NCBI RefSeq assembly: GCF_014863355.1
Contig: NZ_JACZEP010000020.1
Span: 1 to 64,000 of the forward strand
Direction of reading: 5' to 3'
DNA: 64,000 nucleotides
From: Aminobacter carboxidus
GTDB lineage: Bacteria > Pseudomonadota > Alphaproteobacteria > Rhizobiales > Rhizobiaceae
Part shown: positions 36,778 to 44,978 of the stretch, piece after piece
Layout: each line of letters begins with the position of its first letter
How positions within the stretch are numbered: position 1 is the first letter of the stretch
The notes under the pieces: generated by a model
The model's input: the letters and a program-made list of their open reading frames with translations, nothing else
Databases searched by the model: none
Told to the model about the DNA's origin: nothing
Program-made: the position numbers and the translations under genes

Positions 36778-37178
36778 GCTTTTCTCCGGATCGTGCCTTC
36801 GAGTTTCGTGGCGGCCGCGACTGTGTTGGAAACCGTGCCGTACTTGCGGACATTCTTGTGCAGCAGCTCCAGCCGCTGGTCGGTTTCATCGGTGTCGACG
36901 ACAAGCTCGTAGTCGATGGAGGCAATCCCCGGCGGGCTGTCGCGCCGAACGGCATGCAATGCGACCTTGACGCCGCGCAGCTTGAAACCGAGCATCGGGG
37001 TGACGCGCTCGATGCCCTTGATCATGCAGGCGGCGATGGCCGCCAGAAGCAGTTCGGCTGGATTGAATGCATCGGCCCGGCCCTCGAGACAGGTGTCGAG
37101 AATAAGCGCGGCGTTCTTGGTCGTGGCGACGCTGCCTCGTGCATCGGTCCGTCGGGCTTCAACGCTATATTCGAACAT
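36774..37178 (-). CDS. OsmC family protein
   Basis: A 134-residue protein from the ATG at 37178, which has AGGTGA upstream. The OsmC fold is visible with FNPAELLLAAIAACMIKGIER, carrying a cysteine in the conserved AACM position, and EELVVDTDE-like beta strands. The second catalytic cysteine of OsmC/Ohr peroxidases is not evident (the HKNVRKYGTVSNTV segment lacks it), so peroxidase activity is doubtful. First gene of a two-gene operon with the VIT transporter. Confidence 0.85.
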   Translation of the reverse strand: MFEYSVEARRTDARGSVATTKNAALILDTCLEGRADAFNPAELLLAAIAACMIKGIERVTPMLGFKLRGVKVALHAVRRDSPPGIASIDYELVVDTDETDQRLELLHKNVRKYGTVSNTVAAATKLEGTIRRKA

Positions 37179-37202
37179 GGTGTCACCTGCCTCGCCGCCC
37201 AC

Positions 37203-37835
37203 CTTGCAGGCGCCATTTTGGCGTTTCTAGCCTCCGTCCCGGAACCCGGCGTTGATCCAGGTCAGAAATCCGACGGGTTTCCTGAAATGCCAGCTGCGCG
37301 GGTCACCGTCCCTATCGACGATCAGCTCAGACCGTGCTGGAGGACAAAACCTCCTTCGACCGGCTCCCAAGCCGCAGCTTTCTGAGGCACCGGTGCCGCA
37401 GCAAAGCCATGACGACGAGATCGCAGGCTTCGGCCCGAGACAATTACAGCATAGCTTAGGCTGGTCTTTATTCTCGGCATGCAGGACGTTGCCGTCGACG
37501 CCAAGTTTCCCGGCGATCCGCCTGCACCGGTCGAGGACTTGCGCGGCGCGGCCGGTTAAGGCACCTGGCAAACAATGAGCGGACAGACGGCTTCCGGCCC
37601 CAATCACGACGTCAACATGTCGACCTTGCAACACACTGCCGCAAGAGTTTGAGCTTTCAGATGCTCGAGATCACGGAGTGTGTTGATGACGTTTCTCGAC
37701 CTTGCGTTCAGAGATTTTGTTGACGCACTTGAAACGGCAATCAAACACCGAAGTGGCCTCGGCACGGATGCCCGCTTTGGCGGCCAAGTCTCGGCATGAC
37801 TGAGAAAGACGGCGATAAGCGTCGCACCGATAGGT
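37203..37835. other. 633-bp interval, possibly holding a decayed gene
   Basis: A minus-strand frame at 37227-37634 contains LDRCRRIAGKLGVDG and DPRSWHFRKPVGFLTWINAGF, which look protein-like but match no family I recognise, with a cysteine-rich stretch between that looks frameshifted. I treat it as a remnant, not a gene. Confidence 0.35.
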
Positions 37836-38399
37836 TCAATGACCTTCGTCGGGCCGCAAGCGGGATTTGAGCCGCACGATTGTTCGGGCAAATAGGCCGT
37901 CGTCCGCTGTCGCGCGCGCGAGCACGAGAGCGCCCTGAATTCCCAGAACGACATCCTCGGCGCTCTCCCCGGCGGCGGCGGGACTCCATCCTTGCCGGAT
38001 TAGAGCGTCGCGCAAAGCCGCGATCCACTGGATGAAATATCCTGAAATCCGATCGGCAAACCGATCGCGCGTACCGTCGAGGGCAAAGGCGCCCACGAGG
38101 CAAATGCGTCCACCCGAGCGGAAGTAGGAATCAACGGCATCCCACATCCGCGCAATGGCAGCGCCCGGTGGCTCGCTTCGCAGTGGCTCGAAGACATGGC
38201 GCTCAAACCAGGCGCCAACATCCTCCAGTACCGCGTTCGCCATCTCCTCCTTGCCGCCCGGGAAGAAGTGATAGAGGCTGCCTTTGCCCATGCCGGTCCT
38301 CTCGGTGATCCGGCTCAACGAAGTCCCCTCGTAGCCAAACTCCCGGAAGACTTCGGCCACGAGGGGGATGACGTCTGGGCGCTCGTTGAGCGTCCGCAT
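37836..38399 (-). CDS. TetR/AcrR family transcriptional regulator
   Basis: A 187-residue protein. The DNA-binding domain covers residues ~5-52 (VAEVFREFGYEGTSLSRITERTGMGKGSLYHFFPGGKEEM); the YHFFPGGKEEM ending and the TetR_C domain with FRSGGRICLVGAFAL mark the YxaF/LmrA-like subgroup. It is co-directional and 18 bp downstream of the DUF1348 gene, so it is probably autoregulated from the operator-rich promoter at 38892-38994. Confidence 0.92.
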   Translation of the reverse strand: MRTLNERPDVIPLVAEVFREFGYEGTSLSRITERTGMGKGSLYHFFPGGKEEMANAVLEDVGAWFERHVFEPLRSEPPGAAIARMWDAVDSYFRSGGRICLVGAFALDGTRDRFADRISGYFIQWIAALRDALIRQGWSPAAAGESAEDVVLGIQGALVLARATADDGLFARTIVRLKSRLRPDEGH

Positions 38400-38417
38400 G
38401 CGATTAGCCTCGCTACA

Positions 38418-38879
38418 TTAGAGGCCCAGGTCGGAGAGCCCGGGGTGATCGTCCGGCCGCCGGCCGAGAGGCCAGTGGAACTTGCGATCCGCTTCCTTGA
38501 TCGGAAGGTCATTGATGCAGGCGAACCGTCGCTGCATCAAGCCTGCGGCATCATATTCCCAGTTTTCGTTGCCGTAAGAGCGGAACCAGTTGCCGCTGTC
38601 GTCGTGCCATTCATAGGCGTAGCGGACGGCGATCCGATTGTCATTAAAGGCCCAGAGTTCCTTGATCAGGCGGTAATCGAGTTCCTTTGCCCATTTCCGG
38701 GTGAGGAAGGCCACGATCTCGGCGCGACCGCCGGTGAATTCGGCCCGGTTCCGCCAGCGGCTGTCTAGGGTGTAGGCCTTAGACACCTTTTCAGGGTCGC
38801 GGCTGTTCCATCCATCTTCCGCAAGGCGGACCTTCTGCGTTGCGCTATCGAGGGTGAAAGGTGGGGCGATCATGCTCAT
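38418..38879 (-). CDS. DUF1348 nuclear transport factor 2-like protein
   Basis: A 153-residue protein with the DUF1348 pattern: [30 protein letters not shown] near the start, [21 protein letters not shown], and [13 protein letters not shown]-type NTF2 strands (here [10 protein letters not shown]). NTF2-fold proteins are small ligand-binding or enzymatic cones; the role of this family is unsettled. It is the first gene of an operon with the TetR regulator and lies directly behind a promoter with TetR-like operators. Confidence 0.9.
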   Translation of the reverse strand: MSMIAPPFTLDSATQKVRLAEDGWNSRDPEKVSKAYTLDSRWRNRAEFTGGRAEIVAFLTRKWAKELDYRLIKELWAFNDNRIAVRYAYEWHDDSGNWFRSYGNENWEYDAAGLMQRRFACINDLPIKEADRKFHWPLGRRPDDHPGLSDLGL

Positions 38880-38891
38880 TCGCGTTTGTCC

Positions 38892-38994
38892 TGTACCGGT
38901 TAATCCATCGTGGGTTGAACGGTACAGGGCGAACGGCTATCTCGCTCATTGTACCGATAGGTACACGATAGACCGATCGGTACAAAACTGTCAA
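38892..38994 (-). promoter_or_regulatory. Promoter with TetR-type operators for the DUF1348-tetR operon
   Basis: On the minus strand a TTGACA -35 (38989-38994), 18-nt spacer and TATCGT -10 (38965-38970) are visible. Overlapping them are TGTACCGATAGGTACA (38950-38965) and ACCGATCGGT (38972-38981), both near-palindromic. Further TGTACCG and CGGTACA half-sites lie at 38892-38898 and 38920-38926. The repeated GTACCG unit is the probable binding site of the downstream TetR protein. Confidence 0.65.
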
Positions 38995-39050
38995 CGCCTC
39001 GTTGGCGTCGGTTGTCCGTAGTACTGGCAGTGCGGGGCGGTAGCCGCTCC

Positions 39051-39152
39051 AGAGCATTTCCGCTTTTCTTCGAATCGCGGAATCGCGCTATCTTCTTGTT
39101 TTTGCGCAACTCCGGACGGAAAACCGCGGCGCAGTTTTCCTGGAATTGCTCC
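39051..39152 (-). repeat. Rhizobial mosaic intergenic repeat, copy B
   Basis: The reverse complement matches copy A (848-948) along its length with scattered differences in the middle. Orientation is opposite. It lies between the DUF1348 promoter and the 138-bp repeat copy. Confidence 0.75.
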
Positions 39153-39296
39153 AGGTTTGGTTCCAATCGGTTTTCAAACTTTGATGCGATAGGACGCGAT
39201 CGATGGGGCCGCCTAAGCGTATCGGCGTTGAACCGATGATATCGGCAGTGCAGGCACGCTGCACCACCTGAGCCCGCGCCCGCCGGCGCTGCTGCG

Positions 39297-39434
39297 AGGC
39301 CGGCGCACAAGGACAGCCAGGCTAGGCTTGTCCAGCCACTCTGCCATTTGGGCCAAGGGCTGCCGGGCGCCGGCGAAACCTGCAACCACATCGCAAAGCG
39401 GCCCGGCCCGACGAGCTTCGGCGGCAATGCGCCC
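39297..39434 (+). repeat. 138-bp direct repeat, copy 2
   Basis: Second copy of 31673-31810, 7,624 bp away, 8 differences. Here no coding frame accompanies it, consistent with this being the displaced or decayed copy. The remaining DNA to the cyclase start at 39579 shows no gene. Confidence 0.85.
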
Positions 39435-39578
39435 TCATATCGGCCGTTCGGTGCTGCACTTCGATCATCTCCCAAGCGGTCGTTCGCTATGGAATGACGT
39501 TCACTTCGCCTTTACCGGGATTATGGCAACCTCTCCAATCATGCGGGCCGGTCCGGATTTTCACTACTGATTGGATGT

Positions 39579-40715
39579 ATGAACTATTACAATGTCATAG
39601 GTTTGCTGAACACGAGCATGGCTGCGATATTCTGTATCGCGCTGCTAACGATATGGCGAAACAATCGCGCCCTGAAATATATAGGGATTCTCGGCCTGTC
39701 CTATGGGATTCGGTCGCTGTGCTTCGGCATTTTCTACTTTGCCTTCTCCCTTGAAAATCCGGTTTTGCGATATTCGGCGAACATCTTCCTCCTGTTCGCG
39801 ATAATGCTGCTCTCTGTCGGCTTGTCCAATCGGCGCTTACGACAGCCTCGCTACGGCGCTCTCCTTGCTATCGCTGCGATGACGCTCGGACCGCTCCACT
39901 ATTATCAGTTCATCGAACCGAACCTGCTCGCCCGCGTCATCATTCTCAATTCTGGGCTGGCCCTGCTCAGCCTCCTGATGTTGTGGGATGTCGCGAAGGC
40001 GCCACGCCGCTCGCCGGTCGAGCAGGTTCTGCTCGGGTTGTTACTCGTATCTTGTGCAGGCTATCTTCTTCGCCCGCTCTTCCTGATCGCGTCAGGGGCC
40101 TCCGGCGAGCGGTTCGAAGGTTCCTACTGGCTTGTCGTTTCGATTTCTGATGCTCTTATCTGCGCGATGACTGCTGTTGGTGTGCTTGCGGTTATTGCAA
40201 GCGACGTGATGGATGAAATCAAGACTGATGCGCTGATCGACACCCTATCGGGATTGTTCAATCGCCGCGGCTTCGAACCGCGCGCACTAAGAGCATTAGC
40301 GAAGCGGACGGCCGGCAACCCGCCTGCCGTGATCCTCGCTGATCTCGACCACTTCAAATCGATCAACGATCTATTCGGCCATAGCGGTGGCGACTTGATC
40401 ATTCGGAGGTTTTCCGAGGTTCTCAAGCAGAAGGCGCCCGGCGATGCGATCATGGCGCGTCTTGGTGGTGAAGAATTCGCAGTCATGTTGCCTTCAAATG
40501 CGAGCGCCTCTGCCTACCAATTGGCGGAAGAGTTAAGAACAGCGTTTAAACAAATCGCATCTGACACCGTAGCGGGTGAGGCACACCCGACGGCCAGTTT
40601 TGGCGTCGCGATTGCGCGGGAGGATGAAGGCCTCCCGTCTTTGATCGAGCGTGCCGATCATGCCCTCTATAGGGCAAAGGGCAACGGTCGCGATCGCGTT
40701 AATCTTGCCGAGTAA
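39579..40715 (+). CDS. Membrane diguanylate cyclase (GGDEF)
   Basis: A 378-residue protein with about seven N-terminal membrane helices (residues ~1-205), an MHYT/7TM-like sensor of unknown ligand, followed by a GGDEF domain. The active site is GGEEF at 296-300, an active variant. The RxxD inhibitory site five residues before it is absent (APGD is found), so product inhibition may be lost. It should make c-di-GMP, complementing the GGDEF-EAL protein at 13888. Confidence 0.92.
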   Translation: MNYYNVIGLLNTSMAAIFCIALLTIWRNNRALKYIGILGLSYGIRSLCFGIFYFAFSLENPVLRYSANIFLLFAIMLLSVGLSNRRLRQPRYGALLAIAAMTLGPLHYYQFIEPNLLARVIILNSGLALLSLLMLWDVAKAPRRSPVEQVLLGLLLVSCAGYLLRPLFLIASGASGERFEGSYWLVVSISDALICAMTAVGVLAVIASDVMDEIKTDALIDTLSGLFNRRGFEPRALRALAKRTAGNPPAVILADLDHFKSINDLFGHSGGDLIIRRFSEVLKQKAPGDAIMARLGGEEFAVMLPSNASASAYQLAEELRTAFKQIASDTVAGEAHPTASFGVAIAREDEGLPSLIERADHALYRAKGNGRDRVNLAE

Positions 40716-41019
40716 GCCACGCTAATATGGCCCTCTCAGAGGGCTACTGCAAACGCCGGACCGACTGTCCGCTATCTCTGTTGGACGTCCCAAGATCGGA
40801 CAGTCCGCAATCGGTCCCAAAAGCGGCTCCAGAAATGTCGGCCCGCCTCGCCGATCCCACGCCCGGCCCGACCCTGCCGCCGCGCCGGGCACCCTGCCCT
40901 ATCCAGGCATCGGCGCTGGTTGCCTGCTCCTTGCGGTCGCGGCGTTTGTGCTCCCGACGCCGCCATCGGCGCAGACAACACCTGCAGCGGACCGACATTT
41001 GCCGTGCGGCAAGTGGCGG
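40716..41019. other. 304-bp interval between convergent genes
   Basis: No complete gene. One plus-strand frame reads GIGAGCLLLAVAAFVLPTPPSAQ, which looks like a stray signal peptide without an ATG, and runs into the amidohydrolase 3' end; it may be a gene remnant. Confidence 0.4.
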
Positions 41020-42210
41020 CTAGCCGAGCAGATTGTCGGCGACGCGGGCAAAGACACGCGCGCCGATCGGGATCAGGTCGTCGGGAAAGTCGTAGTCGGG
41101 ATTGTGCAGCGACGGGTGGGTGGTGCCGGCGCCGAGGAAGAACATGGCTGATCTGGCCGCGCGGCCGAACAGCCCGAAATCTTCCGATGCCCGCATCGGC
41201 AGGGCGTCTTCTGAGTGCCGGATGCCTTCATCGTCCAGCGCCTGCCTGAGATGTTCGACCGCCTCGGTTGCATTGACGCTGGCAATGAAAATCTCGTGGT
41301 AGCTGATGTCGTGGTCGAGGCCATGTACCGCTGCCGTCGTCGCCACCAGCTGTTCGGCAGCCGCGCACAGGCTTGCCATGTTGTCGTCCTGCCGGGTTCT
41401 CAGGCACGCCCACACCTCGGCATATCCCGGCGCAATGCCGAACACCGCCTCGCCCATCGTCGCATGCGTGACGGTGACCATGCGAAAGCCGTCGTCGGCG
41501 AATGTCGCTGCGCCGAGGCCGGGAAATGCTGTCACAAGCTCCGCCAGGGCCAGGCGCGGCGAGGTGCCGGTCTCGGGCATGGAGGAGTGCGCGGTCTTGC
41601 CCTTCAGCCGCACCCGCATGCCGCGCGAGGCGCAGTTGACCGTGCCGGCCTTGAGCCTGACGTCGCCGAGCGGCACGCCGGGCAGATTGTGCAGCGAAAA
41701 GGCAAAGTCCGGCGCGATCTGTTGATAACGCGGGTCGGCGACGACGCCGGCCGCCCCGTCGCCGGTTTCTTCGGCCGGCTGGAACATCAACACGGCGCGG
41801 CCGCGTGCCGGGCGCTTCCGCCCCAACCGCCGGCCAAGCCCGGCAAGGATCGCCATATGCCCGTCATGGCCGCACATATGCGACTTGCCAGGCACCAGCG
41901 ACGCGTGCGCGGCACCCGACAGCTCCTCGATCGGCAGCGCATCGAGCTCGCAGCGAAACAGCACTGTCGGCCCTGGTGCTGCACCGTCATAGACCAAAGC
42001 GACGCCATGTCCGCCCATGCCCGTCAACACCGTGTCGGGAGCGCTGTCGCTGAGGAACGCCACCACCGCTGCGGCGGTGTTTTGTTCCTCGTTGGAGATC
42101 TCGGGATGCTGATGCAAATGCCTGCGCCAGGCCGTCAGTTCGACAAGGTCGTGATTGGTCAGGGTCAATTCGAACTTCTCCCGCTGCTGGTCATGACGGC
42201 CTTTCGGCAC
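41020..42210 (-). CDS. M20 family amidohydrolase (hippurate/IAA-amino acid hydrolase-like)
   Basis: A 396-residue cytosolic metallopeptidase. Motifs include the N-terminal WRRHLHQHPEISNEE, the metal-site SHMCGHDGHMAIL (Cys and His ligands), FQPAEETGDGA, and C-terminal SEDFGLF and GAGTTHPSLHNPDYDFPD. Members hydrolyse N-acyl or indole-acetyl amino acids. The frame starts at a GTG at 42210; a TTG at 42168 with GGGAGAAG upstream is an equally good start. It stands alone. Confidence 0.9.
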   Translation of the reverse strand: MPKGRHDQQREKFELTLTNHDLVELTAWRRHLHQHPEISNEEQNTAAAVVAFLSDSAPDTVLTGMGGHGVALVYDGAAPGPTVLFRCELDALPIEELSGAAHASLVPGKSHMCGHDGHMAILAGLGRRLGRKRPARGRAVLMFQPAEETGDGAAGVVADPRYQQIAPDFAFSLHNLPGVPLGDVRLKAGTVNCASRGMRVRLKGKTAHSSMPETGTSPRLALAELVTAFPGLGAATFADDGFRMVTVTHATMGEAVFGIAPGYAEVWACLRTRQDDNMASLCAAAEQLVATTAAVHGLDHDISYHEIFIASVNATEAVEHLRQALDDEGIRHSEDALPMRASEDFGLFGRAARSAMFFLGAGTTHPSLHNPDYDFPDDLIPIGARVFARVADNLLG

Positions 42211-42316
42211 ACGAAGCTGCGACCGCCCTGCTCCCCGCCACGACCATAACCGCTTCGGTTCGATCCTGCATGGTGGCGCAGCGGTTGCAACGCCTGTGCC
42301 AGCGCGAGGATGGCCG

Positions 42317-42368
42317 CGCTTGGCTCAAGCCGATTGGAGAAATGGGCCTTGCCGGCTTGAGCCAAGCG
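42317..42368. repeat. Perfect 16-bp inverted repeat
   Basis: Arms at 42317-42332 and 42353-42368 (core GCTTGGCTCAAGCCG) with a 20-nt loop, in the intergenic space between the divergent amidohydrolase and DUF1194 genes. It would form a very stable hairpin. No U-tract follows, so it may be an operator or repeat element rather than a terminator. Confidence 0.6.
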
Positions 42369-42496
42369 GCACGTTCCGAACGGCGGCCCACATCGCGTAT
42401 CGGCAAATCATGACGCCGGCCTGGAAAAGCGAAAACAAGGCTGCGGCCAAGGGACGAACACTCTGCTTGCCTGCGTCGCCCATGTGTTCGTTACGC

Positions 42497-42540
42497 GCCG
42501 CCCGCTATCCGCCGCCCACTATCCGCCAGCCCGCTATCCG
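42497..42540 (+). repeat. Short tandem repeat, ~14-bp unit, three copies
   Basis: Three successive units ending in GCTATCC or ACTATCC (GCCGCCCGCTATCC type), the third with one extra base. It lies ~90 bp upstream of the DUF1194 gene in otherwise empty sequence. Confidence 0.65.
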
Positions 42541-42627
42541 CTTGCAGCTAGCTCCTTCGGTTGCCTGTCAGACGTCGACAATGTGGCGTAGCATCCGACC
42601 TGGTCGCCCGAGGGATTGGGGGGCAAG

Positions 42628-43440
42628 ATGGGCGTTGACGGGTTTCGACCGGCGGGCGTCGTTGCGGTTGCAGTTGCGGCCGCGAACGCCCTGGCCCTGC
42701 CACTGGCCCTGCCAATGGCCCTGACCCTGGCAATGCTCGCAGGCATGATGCTGCCTTGGGCTCCGCCGGCACATGCCACCGATGTCGACACCGCGATCGT
42801 GTTCGCAGTCGATGTCTCGGCATCCATCGATCCGAGCACGGCCGCCCTGCAACGCGACGGCCATGCCGCGGCGATCTCCTCACCCGAGGTTGTCGCGACC
42901 ATTGCCCGCAGCCGCAGCGGCTGCATCGCCGTCACCTATGTCGAATGGTCAAGCCAGGGACAAATGCGCCTGGTGGTGCCGTGGACAAGCGTCTGCGGCG
43001 GCGCGGACGCGCAAGCTGTCGCATCCGGCATCCGCAATAAGGGCGACAGGGGTTATGGATGTCATACATACTGTGCGACATCCATTTCGTTCGCAATCGA
43101 TCTGGGCGTTCTGCTGCTCGAGAGCTTTCCTGGGCATGCCGCCCGCAAGATCATCGACATCTCGGCCAATGGCACCAACAATGATGGCGTGCCGGTTGAA
43201 GAAAGCCGGCTGCGGGCGATCGCCAATGGCTGCACGATCAACGCGATCGCCTTGCCGGAAGTGCTGCGCGGCATTCCGCGCGATCTCACCCGGTATTTCG
43301 CCGACAATGTGATTGGCGGTCCGAACGCCTTCGTCATGCCCCTGTCCACCCCGCGCGACTATGCACTGGCGCTCAGGCGCAAGATGGTGAGAGAAATAAG
43401 CCGGTCGCTCAGCAGTGAAAAAATGCTCGCCCAGCGGTAG
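42628..43440 (+). CDS. DUF1194 von Willebrand factor A-like secreted protein
   Basis: A 270-residue protein from the ATG at 42628, with a G-rich ribosome-binding site. The long signal peptide (residues ~10-50) contains a repetitive LALPLALPMALTLAM segment encoded by a 12-bp tandem repeat (42691-42735). The mature protein has the MIDAS motif DVSASID of a vWA fold, then DISANGTNNDG and NAIALPEV. DUF1194 proteins are exported metal-adhesion-like domains of unknown role, common in rhizobia. Confidence 0.88.
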   Translation: MGVDGFRPAGVVAVAVAAANALALPLALPMALTLAMLAGMMLPWAPPAHATDVDTAIVFAVDVSASIDPSTAALQRDGHAAAISSPEVVATIARSRSGCIAVTYVEWSSQGQMRLVVPWTSVCGGADAQAVASGIRNKGDRGYGCHTYCATSISFAIDLGVLLLESFPGHAARKIIDISANGTNNDGVPVEESRLRAIANGCTINAIALPEVLRGIPRDLTRYFADNVIGGPNAFVMPLSTPRDYALALRRKMVREISRSLSSEKMLAQR

Positions 43441-43445
43441 TTGCC

Positions 43446-43534
43446 CCGAGCAATTCCACGACCCGAGCATTCCACGACCCGAGCATTCCACGACCCGGGC
43501 AATTCCACGACCCGAGCATTCCAGGACCAGGGCA
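43446..43534 (+). repeat. Short tandem repeat, ~16-bp unit, five copies
   Basis: Five near-identical units of the form CGAGCATTCCACGACC or CGGGCAATTCCACGACC follow the DUF1194 stop codon by a few bases. It lies between two convergent genes. The unit has no obvious dyad, so it is a simple satellite rather than a transcription terminator. Confidence 0.8.
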
Positions 43535-43580
43535 AGTCCAGCAAAACTGCGTAGCGGGCCAGCCATTCCAGACAGCTTGG

Positions 43581-44552
43581 TCAAAGCGGATCATGCCTGG
43601 GCACGGCAGCTTGGTCCGGCTTGGCATTTTCGCGCAGCGTCCTGGCCAGGGCCTTGGCTTTGTCGAACTCGGCGCGACGGCGCGCAATGTCTTCGGCGGA
43701 GATACGGTCCACATTCTGATAGTCGAGCTTCCAGTCGGGGCTTGCGCCCCACACCAGCGGCGATTGCACGGTGGTGCGGGCAGCTGGCGCTCGCTCGAGC
43801 ACGTCAAGGGCAAGCTGCAGCGTTGCGGCTTGGGAAGCCAAATCATTGGGCCGCCCCGCGGCATTGCCAAGGGGAAAATCCGAAAACAAAAACCGCGGCA
43901 CGCCGACGAACTCGACAATGTCCTTGGCGCAGCCCATCACCACGGTGGCGATGCCGTTGGTTTCCAGCGCGCGGGCGGCAAGGCTGACGCTCTGGTGGCA
44001 AACAGGGCAATTGGCAACCAGGATGGCCGCGTCGACGGCATCGCTGCGGCAGCGGGTTACGATTTCGGCACAGTCGACTTCAAGTGTCGTGCGCTGGCTG
44101 CGATTGGTTGGAAGCCCGTGAAAACGCCGCGCCACTGGCCCGCTACGGCCACGCTCCGCCGCGCGGCGCATTTCCGGCAGCGGAAAGTAAGTGCCGGAAT
44201 CCTCAGCCGTCGTGTGCTTGCGGTCAATGGCGACGTGTGAAATGCGCAGATCGTGGTCCTGGGAGGTGTCGCCGGAATAGACGGTGTAGAACTTCGCCGC
44301 CGCGTTGTAGGCTGCGCCAGGTCCCTGATCGCCCTTGCCGGGCTGATAGGGCGCTGCCGTTGTGACGATGGTCACGCGACAGTGCTTCAGCGGCTTTTGC
44401 AGCGGTTGAAACGGCACAGTGGCATAGTGTGCCCAGCTGTATGGCTCGCCATAACCAAGCGCCAGATAATAATCGCGGATGCGTTGCATGTAAGGGATCG
44501 GCGCATCATCGGCAGACGCAAAACCGAACCTGTCGCCATGCGCGCTCGTCAT
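43581..44552 (-). CDS. Glycine/sarcosine/D-proline reductase B-subunit-like protein (GrdB/PrdB-like)
   Basis: A 323-residue protein. The middle and C-terminal part match the GrdB/PrdB style: VDAAILVANCPVCHQSVSLAARALETNGIATVVMGCAKDIVEFVGVPRFLFSDFPLGNAAG. The CPVC motif occupies the place of the redox-active cysteine/selenocysteine pair. In anaerobes this family reduces glycine, betaine or proline with thiols. Here no other reductase subunits or selenoprotein machinery are nearby, so a different reductase or lyase role is likely. Confidence 0.7.
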   Translation of the reverse strand: MTSAHGDRFGFASADDAPIPYMQRIRDYYLALGYGEPYSWAHYATVPFQPLQKPLKHCRVTIVTTAAPYQPGKGDQGPGAAYNAAAKFYTVYSGDTSQDHDLRISHVAIDRKHTTAEDSGTYFPLPEMRRAAERGRSGPVARRFHGLPTNRSQRTTLEVDCAEIVTRCRSDAVDAAILVANCPVCHQSVSLAARALETNGIATVVMGCAKDIVEFVGVPRFLFSDFPLGNAAGRPNDLASQAATLQLALDVLERAPAARTTVQSPLVWGASPDWKLDYQNVDRISAEDIARRRAEFDKAKALARTLRENAKPDQAAVPRHDPL

Positions 44553-44978
44553 CGCTGCAAGATCGCTCCGTCAAACGACTATGCCGTATTGATAGCAGGC
44601 GCGGACGGCGGCGCCATTGAAATCTGCCAAGCGCAGCCTGTCGTGCTGATCCACTCGTCTGGGCGGAACCGCCCAACGGCCTGCAATGAGCCGGTCGCGC
44701 CGCTGCTGCCATGGTGCCCCAAGCCGGCGCCGCCGCGTCTGCCGCCGCCACTGGTACCGCGGCCGGCGCATCACCCGCTGCTACCGGCGGCGTGTCTGGT
44801 ATCGACACTGGTAGCTGACGGCATCGGGCACATGGCCGCTCTGCTTGCGGCCCCGGAACGGTCATTTTCCAGGCATCCGAATTCCAGCCCTCCGCAACCT
44901 CGTCAGCCGGCACGGGCGTTGTCGCCGTCAGGCCCTTGGCCTAAGATGAGCCCGTCACTCCTCAGCTGCGAGGATGCA
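44553..44978. other. 426-bp divergent interval
   Basis: Between the GrdB-like gene (minus) and the ankyrin-cytochrome gene (plus). Apart from the possible Arg-rich peptide at 44686-44814 nothing is supported. The ankyrin ORF stays open upstream, but its good start is 44979. Confidence 0.45.
44686..44814 (+). CDS. Possible 42-residue Arg/Tyr/Trp/Cys-rich peptide
   Basis: An ATG frame encoding a peptide with 17 arginines in 42 residues, alternating with Cys, His, Tyr and Trp (for example RRHWYRGRRITRCYRRRVWYRHW). It is flanked by clearly non-coding DNA and lacks a good ribosome-binding site. Such basic aromatic peptides recur at gene ends in rhizobia. Coding status is uncertain. Confidence 0.25.
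   Translation: MSRSRRCCHGAPSRRRRVCRRHWYRGRRITRCYRRRVWYRHW

Noticed and set aside
43446-43534. Regular repeats considered as a CRISPR array
   Set aside because: Units are contiguous 16-17 bp with no spacers and no cas genes nearby.
44253-44978. Upstream extension of the ankyrin-cytochrome gene
   Set aside because: The signal peptide begins at the ATG at 44979 with its own ribosome-binding site; the extension lies over the divergent gene and non-coding DNA.
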